From contig OX387185.1 of assembly GCA_947561395.2 (NCBI GenBank), forward strand, positions 19,246,366 to 19,310,365: 64,000 nt of DNA, read 5' to 3'. Shown here piece after piece: positions 55,092 through 64,000 of this stretch. The position numbers were made by a program, and so were the translations under genes. Positions within the stretch are counted from its first letter, which is position 1. Each line of letters opens with the position of its first letter. Source of the stretch: Buxus sempervirens. Lineage: Eukaryota; Streptophyta; Magnoliopsida; Buxales; Buxaceae. Below the pieces are notes generated by a model. It was not told the origin of the DNA. It ran no database searches and was given only the letters and a program-made list of their open reading frames with translations.

Positions 55092-58000
55092 TGTAGCGCC
55101 CCGGATCCAAGTTACGTAGAGAAACCGTAACTTATCATCGAAGGTTAATATATAACCCAGGATAGCAGTATCAGAGTGAAGGAAATCATGAATAAGACAA
55201 TAACTGGATAATCAGAGTGCACTATAACCCAAGCTCAACAATAAAAATACTATAACTAAGGCTAACTCACATGAACCAAGCATATACCTGCTGGTGCCGT
55301 CCTTACCAGAATCTGAAAACAAAACAAAACAGAACGGAATGAGATACGAATATCCCAGTAAGTAGCACATGCATGCTCAAATACAGTTTAGCAGTTCTAA
55401 AATATGATACAGTTGTAAATCATTCAACAGTAGCGATAACACATCAATTCCGAATAATCCGAGTAATCCAACAGTAATCCATCGATTAGTATGAGGTGCA
55501 AGAATAATCCAGTTAAACTAACATATATGTAACATCAAATCAGCAGTGGATAAGTCACAGCAGGACTCATGAAATAAGACTGCCTTTAACTAGTGTAAGA
55601 CCATGCTCACTATGCCACCTCCCGGCTTATGAGCGAAGCCGAGCTACACGGTCATCGACTTATTGCGGGAGAACCAATTCAGATACAGTAATGGGTTGGC
55701 ATGTACTATCCTATCATAGCCGCAGCCAACTAGATACAGAGAAGGCCTCATCGAGCTACACGATGGAAACGCGTGCGTGAACAAAGTGTTACGACTAGCA
55801 AAGAACAATCATTTCCACTATCTAGCTCCTAACATGGATCCATATCGAGCTATGCCACTAGACTCTAAAACCAAAACCAACAATGAAAATCCAATAAGCA
55901 CAACTCATCTCAATCTCAATCATATCATCTCGAGCTACACGGGGCATCCCCGAGATACATGGGGCATCTCCGAGATACACGGAGGTATAACAACAACCCA
56001 AGTACATAATCTATCTCTCCATGTACACGGAGGACAACCAATTCCAAACCAGAAAAGCCAAACATCCATATTCAATTTAAAATCCTCTTTCCGTAGAATC
56101 CGCATAAAACCATTTCGATGTAAAAATTTTCCTAATCATGGCAATCCCGCCTAATCCGATACTAATAATCAAGATTCAGCTGTATTCGAAAAATCAGGAA
56201 ATTATAGATACAATTTAGTCTAAATAATAAGTCTTACATGTATTGCTTTATATTTCTTTCAATTCAAAAAGTAGCTTTCTAGCATCCCTTTTTAATCACA
56301 GTATTTTTCCAACCTAGTTTAACAGTTTAAATTTTATAAAGGTGTCTCTATAGTTTCATCATAGTAATTTACTCCATCCTCTCTTAGTCCATTTCTGCTT
56401 TGGTTTATTAAAATAAGCATTCTCATGTCCCAAAAATCTTTAATTAGTATTAAAATATATTGTTCTAGTTTAACCGGCAATTCCGGATGTGAAAAATCAG
56501 AATTAAGACCCATTACTAAATTTTAGTTTTTTGTAATACTTGATTTATGCCCAAAAAATAGCTTCCTCGAAGAAATTATACTTAATTCCCTATTATTTAA
56601 CCTAAGACATTTTTTTTTTTGCCTTCATTAACTCTCCTATTCATTTAGAAACTCTTTAGTTATACACTTACTTCAGCACCCCAAGAGTAACTCAACTCTT
56701 ATTTAGTTATTTCTAGATAACCCTTTAAATAATTTCCCAAGGTTTGTTTTGCAATGAAAAAGGTGTATGTGGTGGAGAAATTTCAGCACCCAAGAATATC
56801 CAAATTACCTAACTAAACAAGTTTCAGATTTTCTTTACTTGATACTATAGATAAGCTCCTAATTCCATTGCTTCCTATTTTCCCAAAGTCCCTTTAATAA
56901 CTCCCAAATAACCTCTAATTAATTCTCCTCCTATGGGACTTAAACAATTTACAAAAGTGGTGCTAATGAGTTGGGCGCCAACCTCTAGGGAGGTAGGCAC
57001 AACTCAGCACCAAACCAGAATTTATGTGATGTAATGTGACCAATACAATGTCATCCAAGTACTTCGACTTACACTTAAGTCAGCCCAAATTAATCCTAGA
57101 TTAACTCCCTAAGTAGGTTTAACAAGAGTTCTCTTCATGTCAATAATATAGGCTTAATACAGCATAATATAATCCACCACCATCTCTTCCGACATTAACT
57201 AAGATTTATATAAATCAGACCTACACCACATTACTGCTTTAATTCATCACTTCCTTACTTAAGCAAAAACCTGGTTTCGGTAGTTAAATCTCCAGATATG
57301 CCTCCCCTTTAACATTTCAATTTTACTCCACTCCCTGATTATCATTTCCAAATAGTTTTGTAGGTAATTCTATCATTTACATTTTACAAATTTAACATAT
57401 GCATATGCTGCCAATATTTCAGCAATCAAAGAAATCTGATATTATGCCATAAAAGAATTTTTGTACATTATTTGGAACCCAACATATTCCTTCACCCCTT
57501 ATATAACCCCAACTATTACTAAGTTAATCTCTTACATGAATTCCCCAATTAGATTTTAGGACACTTAAATATACTAGTAGAACAGGCTGGTATCAACCTT
57601 TGAGAAAGTAGACACCACCTAGCTGTACTCAACAGCACTAATCATTCACCTATTAAGCTTAGACCAATTTGCTGTTTTGTCAACCTTAACACCTGCAAAG
57701 TATTCTCCAAATCGACCTCTCTTCTTTCCCAATATTCCTTAATGTTCTAGGCTAACTTCTAGCTTACTCCCACACTATTTAAACTTAGAACAAATAAGAA
57801 AAATAATGAGCAAAAGCTGGGCGCCAACCTCTGTGAAGGTAGGCAGCACTCAGCTCATGCTCCACATCTCCCATAACACAGTAATTTCAATTAACCATCC
57901 TTCCCACTGAATAACCAGCACCTAAATAAGTGACAACAAACAGTATTACTGAATTTCACGACTAAAAATTACCATGTCTAAACAGCCGCATATGGCTGGA

Positions 58001-59450
58001 TAAAATAGTGATGGCGCTGACCTCTGAAGAGGTGGACAGCACCCAAAGCCTACTCCTTCTCCCCATGAACACAACCCATAATTCATTAGCTCTTTACCTT
58101 ATATTCCCAGCTCTTAAATTTAATTAACTAACTACTAATAAAAACCTTTACACAGGTGAAATTTCTATTGCTAAACAGAGCATAAAGTTGCAAGGATGGA
58201 GCTGCCGCTGACCTCAGATGAGGTTGGCGCCAAGTGAAAATACTCAGCACCCGGTCCCTGTTCCTCCAACTTATTCATGACTAGAGAAAAACAGCAAGAC
58301 TAACTGTAGAATTGGCATTCAAATTGTAACTAGGATCAGCTTAACCCCTCTGTGCATATTTTAAACACTCCTTCGAAATTAATTCAATTACCAATCAATA
58401 CCACTTACATTAGTCGATCATGCCAAATCTCCAAACTGCAATTTAGCTACAGCAACATGATTTCTGCTTCTAACATACATTACATTATAATTTGTCTATT
58501 ATTTCATATTCAACATAACCAGAATCATCTAACAAAGCTACAGATCTGCCTTGGAATTTAATCGAAACACATCTCATGTATGAATAGATTTAGGCGCCAA
58601 AATTAGCTAAAACAAGGTTCAGATTTAGCATCCACTTATATTAACTCAAACCTCAATTAAATCATGCAAAACCAGACTAAACAATGCTACTTACTTTGCA
58701 GATCAGTTTTGACCTTCCACAATAAGCAATTCTACGAATTGACTTTAGATTTCTTCTCTCTCTCCCTCTTATTTTCTATATTTCCTGCAGAAACGAATGA
58801 AACTACTTAGATCTGCCCAGATCTGAGACCTAACTCGAAATAGTAATAGATTATAAGCTAAAATACTATAATTCAATGATAACTTACTTGAACAAAATTG
58901 AATTCGCGGATTTGAACTACTCTTTGACAATTTCATGTTGCTGCCGCAGATATATTCCAGCTCTTCTTCAAGCTGAGATAAGGATCAGATCAGCACCTCT
59001 CTGATCACTGTAGCAATTTTCAGATCTCTCTCTCTCAAGACTCTAATTCTACTCTTCCTCTCCTCTCTGATTTCCAGATCTCTCATTTGCACAACCAATG
59101 AAACAAACCGCCAAAACACAAACGAGCCTCCTTATATAGCTGCCGCCAGGAGAGTGTTTCAAAACCAGATTCTATACTTGTCATTCCAGCAAAGCTCCCT
59201 ACATGACCACCATGGAACTTGATCTGATTACATGCTAGCCACACTACGGACCCACTAAAAACTCGGCCAACGAACTCAATTAACCAATATACCCTTATAA
59301 CAATTCATTGCCTCTTAATTTCTAAATTTTTTTTTCTCTTTAAATACTTATATTATTTTTTTCTTCATTTCTGGAATTTTTCCATCAATTAAATAATTTA
59401 ATCAACCATAAAATCCAAATTTTAATGTTATTAAAATTCGGGATTTTACA
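55092..59450 (-). mobile_element. Tekay-type solo LTR, copy 8 (minus)
   Basis: AGATG is duplicated at 55087-55091 and 59451-59455. The left end is TGTAGCGCCCCGG and the right end ATTCGGGATTTTACA. At 4359 bp it is the longest LTR of the group. On the minus strand it has a TATA box (CTATATAAG, 59131-59139), donor GCAAA/GTAAGTAGCAT (intron from 58694), hairpin GGGATATTCGTATCTC (55340-55355) and acceptor TTGTTTTCAG (ends 55313). The predicted intron is about 3.4 kb. It contains four scattered phrases like GGCGC(T/C)GACCTCT...AGGT(A/T)GGC near 56975, 57825, 58015 and 58210. No gene is present. Confidence 0.93.
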
Positions 59451-59455
59451 AGATG

Positions 59456-60215
59456 GCAAGTCCTTTTATCCGAGTACGACATCGTCTACACGACTAGGAA
59501 GGCGATAAAAGGACAAGCAGTAACAAATCACCTGGCAGAGCATCCCCTACTAGATTACCAACCACTCTTGACTCATTTCCTTGATAAAGATTTAATGTGC
59601 ACGTATTCAACAGAAGAAGCAGAGGAAACCAAATGGCAAATTTTCTTTGACGGAGCAGTCAACGTCAATGGAAAGGGAATCGGAGTAGTACTGATCTCCC
59701 CAGATGGTGTCCATCACCCGATAGTAGCAAAACTTTTGTTGGATTGCACTAACAACAATATGGCAGAATATGAAGCATGTGTGTTGGGCTTGCGAGTAGC
59801 AATCGAAACGCGTATACAGGAGTTGAAAGTATTCGGTGATTCTAGTCTTATCATCTATCAGGTGATGGGAGACTGGAAGACCAGAGAAGTAAAGTTGGTG
59901 CCGTACCAAGAATTGATCAAGGAACTGGAGGAGCAATTTGAGAGCATGGCATTCAACTACATGCCCCGAGATAGGAATCAGTTCGTAGATGCTTTGGCAA
60001 CACTAGCATCCATGGTCACTATCACTATCAACACTTTTGTGCAACCTCTGGAGATAGAAGTGCCGTATCGGCTTGTCTACTGTTTCAGCATTGAGAAGAG
60101 CATACCGAAAGAAGAACCATGGTATGTGGATATTGAAAGATACCTAAAAGACAGAACTCTACCAAGAGGTCCCACGACTGCAGAGAAACAGACAATCCAG
60201 AGACTAGCAGGGTAA
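59456..60215 (+). pseudogene. Ogre end of RNase H 1 and second (archaeal-type) RNase H
   Basis: The first bases finish the connection domain (WQVLLSEYDIVYTTRKAIKG). A full second RNase H follows: FFDGAVNVNGKGIGVVLISP (first Asp), NMAEYEACVLGL (Glu), VFGDSSLIIYQVMGD (Asp) and FVDALATLASMV (last Asp). All four acidic positions are present. A second RNase H next to the first is a hallmark of the Tat/Ogre lineage. The frame is open for 648 bp from 59568 and ends at 60213-60215 before the integrase, where an indel or stop separates them. It would remove RNA from the hybrid during cDNA synthesis. Confidence 0.88.
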
Positions 60216-60987
60216 TACTTCCACAGCGGAGGTAGATTGTACATGAAGTCATACAACGACTCACTGCTGCTATGTGTCAAGGAAAGCGATGCAAAAGAGT
60301 TGATCAACGAAGTACATGGAGGTTTGTGCAATGCACACATGAATGGGCATATGCTAGCAAGGAAAATACTAAGGATGGGTTACTACTGGACGATGATGGA
60401 GTCGGATTGCTACGCCCATGTCAGAAAGTGCACTTTATGCCAGATTTATGCAGATAACACCCATGCACAGCCAAACACGTTGTACTACATGGCCTCACCT
60501 TGGCCATTTGCTATTTGGGGATTGATATGATTGGTCGATCCATCCGAAAGCTTCAAATGGGAATCGATTCATCTTGGTTGCAATTGATTACTTTACCAAG
60601 TGGGTAAAAGCCATGTCCTTTGTGGAGGTGAAGAAGTCTCATGTATTGAATTTCATCAGAAACAACATCGTTTGCCGCCACGGCGTGCCTAAGGCGATCA
60701 TCACAAATAATGCGAAGAATCTGAATAATAGGGATATGGACAAGATGTGTGAAGATCTGAATATCAGACATCTGAATTCTACAACATACCGGCCTAAGAT
60801 GAATGGAGCAATAGAGGCCGCCAATAAGAATCTGAAGAGGATACTGGAAAAGATGGTGGTCACCTACAGAGACTGGCACAAGAAGTTGTCCTATGCATTG
60901 CACGCAAAAAGCTTTAATGGAACAAATAAGAGGAAAAGAATTTTGCCAAGGGTCCGGCATCAATGCCGAAACAGGTTGGCAAGTTGA
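60216..60987 (+). pseudogene. Ogre integrase, with second catalytic Asp replaced
   Basis: The zinc domain reads VHGGLCNAHMNGHMLARKIL and CYAHVRKCTLCQ. The core has the first Asp in the block ending WGLI/GLIMIG near 60525-60540, where a frameshift occurs, then VAIDYFTKWVKAMSFVEV. The second catalytic Asp should lie in the block that here reads AIITNNAKNLNN; the family has Asp before Asn-Ala, and this copy has Asn, one G-to-A change. The Glu block reads YRPKMNGAIEAANKNLKRIL. The C-terminal part decays after 60900. The integrase is inactive both by frameshift and by this change. Confidence 0.82.
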
Positions 60988-61220
60988 AGTCCAACCTCAT
61001 CTTCGTCAAACATAAACTAAATGCCAAGGAATTGCTCCAAAAAACCCAAGAAACTAAGGGTAAGGAAACTCCAAAGCTTGGAAGTGAGCCATATCGATTG
61101 GCGCTTCCCTTTCATTGAAAACATCAAAGGACTAAGCTCATCAACCATGTCGGCAGAAATGCAAGGCGCAAAAACAAGGTTCTTTTTCTCTTTGCCGTTC
61201 ATCTGCAAGGTGATTCCGGC
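60988..61220 (+). other. Ogre sequence between integrase and polypurine tract
   Basis: Contains a decayed continuation of the polyprotein (KELLQKTQETKGKE and following). The usual integrase C-terminal domain is not clearly recognisable. I see no separate gene. Confidence 0.5.
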
Positions 61221-61233
61221 AAAGAGGGTCAGC
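61221..61233 (+). other. Polypurine tract of the Ogre element
   Basis: AAAGAGGGTCAGC directly before the 3' LTR. It is short and partly degenerate, but correctly placed for plus-strand priming. Confidence 0.6.
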
Positions 61234-62740
61234 TGTAAACACCTCATTATTGCACCTCCCAAGAGGGCCGAAAGTGAGAACCCGAACAGAAAAGTCAAAC
61301 CCTAAGGGGACAAAAGTTTACTTTTTGATCAGGTATAAATTGACTGCCATGCTCGCCCCTGATGGATGGGCAATTCCGACATGGTTCCAACGTAACTGAG
61401 TTTGCCGGAATCGGAGTCTAAATGAAGGATTCACGGGCAGGTCAAACCCTGGGGGAGCAGAAATGGACTTACTGCTCAAACCAAATCAACTGCCATACGC
61501 CATCCCAACAGAAAGAAAATTCCGACACGATTCTGAAGCAACTGAGTTTGCCAGAATCGGTCCCTAGACAGAGAAGATATGGGCAGTTTAAAATTCTGGG
61601 AGCGGTTCCGGCTTCTTGCTCAAAACTTGAATTGCTACAATACTTTGTCTCAATAGATAGGAAATCTCGGTACGGTTCCAACGCAACAGAGTTTGCCAGA
61701 ATCGGGGCTCGGATGAGAATGTTATGAGCAGTCAAACCCTGAGATAGAAATGCAGAAAACTTCCTACATGGTGAAAATGCAGAGAAAGGGCGAAATAACA
61801 GAAGAGATAAAATATCTTGAAAATAATATTGGTTTCTTAAAAATATCTTGAATAAAATAATACCTTTTCACAAAATACCCTAATTCTCATAATTAAAATA
61901 AACAAAAAACAAGAAAATCGGATTCTCTTGTTAGGAGAGAGAATCTGTCAAATCAATCACTTCTATCACATCAATCAATCAAAATAAGAGAGAAAAATTT
62001 TTGTCCGCACTATATGTACAGATGTGCCTTGCCCGCATGTAAAGTACGGGTGAAATCTTATCCAGAATCTCGGAAATCTGGGGAAATCTCAAAATCCGCA
62101 TGTAATATGCGGACGGAGAAAAATTGAACTAAATTTGCCTTGCCCGCACTTCATGTACGGGGGGAAAAGATTTCTGAAAATCTTGTCCTCTGCGCGAATC
62201 TACCACGTGGCAGATTTTCACTCATTGCGCGAAGGACAGCCTCGTCCGCACATAGTGTGTGACCAAGCCTTGCCCCTTGGCTCAAGCTTGGCTGCCCCCC
62301 TTTTGTCCCCACCACTCTCCCTAAGACCAGTGACCCCCTGCAACCATTCCCCCCTCACCCAAGCCACCCAAACTTCCCAAAATACCCTCCAATGCCCCCT
62401 TTCACTCTTTTCTTTCATTCTCACCAACAAGAGGACAAGAGAGGAGGTTTTGGTGGAGCCAAGGGAGGCTCTTAGCTGCTGTCCACGTCCACCAGGGGAC
62501 CACCACATCTCCAAAGAGAAGAATAACCCCAAAGTAAGTGTTTTCCTGGTGTTTTGTTTCAGTATATGAAAATGACGGCATTGTGAGCATGTTTCCTTTC
62601 TTGGTTACCCTAAGTTTTTTACTGTTTATTTCCCATCTTTTTCTTCACTTCTTCATGTCATTGAAACCCCCATGGTAAGGGGAAGTCCATGATCAAAAGT
62701 TGGGAGGAGAGCCTTCTCTATGGAGTGTGAAGGGATCACT
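61234..62740 (+). mobile_element. Ogre 3' LTR (left part)
   Basis: TGTAAACACCTC start; aligns with 3886-5380 and then with 16229-16293. Relative to the 5' LTR it has lost about 50 bp near 62270, including one arm of the large inverted repeat and the TATA box, between GCCC repeats. The splice donor is kept as CCAAA/GTAAGTG (62534). It is cut at 62741 by Tekay copy 9, with TCACT (62736-62740) as the presumed target; the rest lies outside the window. Confidence 0.88.
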
Positions 62741-64000
62741 TGTAAGACCCCGAATTTTCCCAAATATTAAAATAAAATAATAATTAATATTCTTGAGGAT
62801 TTTTATTGATGGAAATAATTTATTATTGTAGGGGATATCATTATTAGTGGAGTTCAGGAGTTTGGTATAGATCGGACCATCTGATCATGAGATATCGAGG
62901 TATACTTTAATTCTGATGTGTTATGATTGGGCGATGTGTGTTGAGAATGATGCATGTGCATCACGTGGGATTAGAGGGTATATAAATAACTAAATACCCT
63001 AACACATACGATTGAAATACCTTAACTTGTATCCGTTCGTATCCATCAGCCACAAGAGAGAGAAAAAGCACATTGATAGCATCTGTGAGCGTCTGGGAGA
63101 GAAGAAGAAGGAAGAAGAAAGGAGGAGAGAGGGACTGAGTCTCTTATTGTTTCAAGGTTTTTTTCTGCAACCAAGAGGGAGTGTGTTAGTTGCTGGTTAG
63201 AGGAAAGGCACGATCAAGGTAGGTAGCACAGGTGTATGTTTGATTTTGTTTTCTACGACTTGTTTAATTCGTTTGCATGATTTATGGATGTATATGTATG
63301 TAAATAGTTTGATTATAAGCTAATATATGTCTTAGAACTGGTTAGCATAAGCAAAAATCGGATTTTTATACACTAGTTTGCTGCTTTTTCATGGGCGCCT
63401 ACCTCGGGTAGGTCAGTGCCCGTTGGCGTCTGTAAGCGCCCTTTAAAAATTTTTGAATTCCAACCGACGCTATGAGGTAGAAGGTTGGCGGTTAAATTTG
63501 AACCAAAGTGCCTGAGCGTCCCTGAGTGCCCCTGAGCGCCCATACTCGAAAATTCCAATTTTTCAGAAATTAATTCTTGATTCAATACCAAACCATTTTT
63601 AATCAATTTTATTAATTAAATAAGATGTTTTTAAGTCAAATTAAATTACCAACTACCCTGTTTTGTAGAAAAATAAAATAGGGAGTTATTTTAGGTTATT
63701 AGTTGCCAAAATTTGTAAACAATAAGAAATTCTAAAATTTATATCAAATAGTCTTAAAAATTGGGTTAATTAAGTATGAGACATTATATTAAATATTATT
63801 AACCAGATTTCTACCTATTGAACATCCAGATTAGAATTTCAACCCAGATAACCCGATATTGAACAAAAATTTCAGATTTACCCTTTTTATGCCGCTAGGC
63901 ACTATTTTTTACATATTATTAGTTCTTAGGGATTTTTGGTGTCTAGTGGGCATAGTTGGTTATGGATCCATAGTTTTGGCTAGATAGCTAAGAGATATTT
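62741..64000 (+). mobile_element. Tekay-type LTR, copy 9 (runs off the window)
   Basis: Starts TGTAAGACCCCGAATTTTCC. It has a TATA box (TATATAAATA, 62979-62988), a GAA/GAG-rich exon-like segment (about 63095-63135) and donor TCAAG/GTAGGTAGCAC (intron from 63219). The phrase TATGCCGCTAGGCAC (about 63888) and TCTAGTGGGCATAG are shared with copies 2 and 4. The hairpin and acceptor would lie beyond the edge. Whether it is a solo LTR or a full element cannot be told. Confidence 0.88.

Larger units (their letters stand above)
3886..64000 (+). mobile_element. Ogre/Tat LTR retrotransposon, split by at least ten nested insertions
   Basis: The LTR starts TGTAAGCACCTC at 3886 and its partner starts at 61234. 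Between them, after removing insertions, lie a tRNA-Arg primer site, a long leader, ORF1, gag with a zinc knuckle, protease, RT, RNase H, a second RNase H and integrase, then a polypurine tract. ORF1 ahead of gag, long LTRs (about 3.4 kb), a tRNA-Arg primer and two RNase H domains identify the Tat/Ogre lineage. Summing the pieces by hand gives about 11.5 kb of internal sequence, so the element was roughly 18 kb before insertion. The 5' and 3' LTRs have clearly diverged (about 7 changes in the first 100 bp), so it is old. The right end of the 3' LTR lies outside the window. All genes are broken. Confidence 0.88.

Noticed and set aside
1..64000. Search for tRNA, rRNA or conserved host genes
   Set aside because: None seen by eye apart from the exon candidate at 3336-3528. 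A covariance-model search would be needed to exclude small RNA genes.

Overview
This window is plant heterochromatin: a deep nest of LTR retrotransposons with almost no single-copy sequence. The families (Ogre/Tat, Tekay-like chromovirus and Athila-like Ty3 elements, plus a LINE fragment) and the plant primer sites (initiator tRNA-Met, tRNA-Asp, tRNA-Arg) point to a flowering plant with a repeat-rich genome. The species cannot be named from the sequence. No intact host gene, rRNA, tRNA or CRISPR array was seen. The only gene-like trace outside the elements is one splice-flanked exon candidate on the minus strand (3336-3528).

The backbone is one old Ogre/Tat element on the plus strand, from 3886 to beyond the right edge. 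Its order is 5' LTR, tRNA-Arg primer site, leader, ORF1, gag, protease, RT, RNase H, second RNase H, integrase, polypurine tract and 3' LTR. It has been split at least ten times: a LINE at 5381; Tekay-type LTRs or elements at 16509, 21765, 35230, 38677, 42680, 55092 and 62741; and solo LTRs of related Ogre/Tat elements at 28639 and 50333. Second-order insertions sit inside these: an Athila element in the LINE, an Athila solo LTR at 32126, and a 1-kb hairpin-rich element at 43661. A Tekay solo LTR (11990) inside the Athila element is a fourth level. Most boundaries are set to the base by matching 5-bp target duplications (ATGCT, TGATG, TTGTA, CTGAC, CACCT, CTCTG, AGGTC, AGATG, and CAGAC/CAGAT). 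Removing the insertions restores the Ogre and Athila reading order.

Nearly every coding region is broken by stops and frameshifts, and two Ogre catalytic motifs (protease and integrase) carry missense changes. The youngest datable event is the Tekay element at 21765-27376, whose LTRs differ at 12 of 769 aligned bases by hand count.

The most interesting signals are in the LTRs, not the genes. (1) All nine Tekay-type LTRs keep a plant 5' splice site about 200-450 bp after a TATA box, and most that extend far enough keep a 3' splice site, which suggests an intron inside the LTR. (2) Just before that acceptor lies a small hairpin with a UUCG loop, replaced in one copy by a GNRA loop. (3) The three Ogre-type LTRs carry inverted-repeat clusters whose stem sequence differs between LTRs; in two of them the upstream and downstream clusters share the stem. 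(4) The 1-kb element at 43661-44694 holds a series of hairpins with different stems but the same AATCCA loop.
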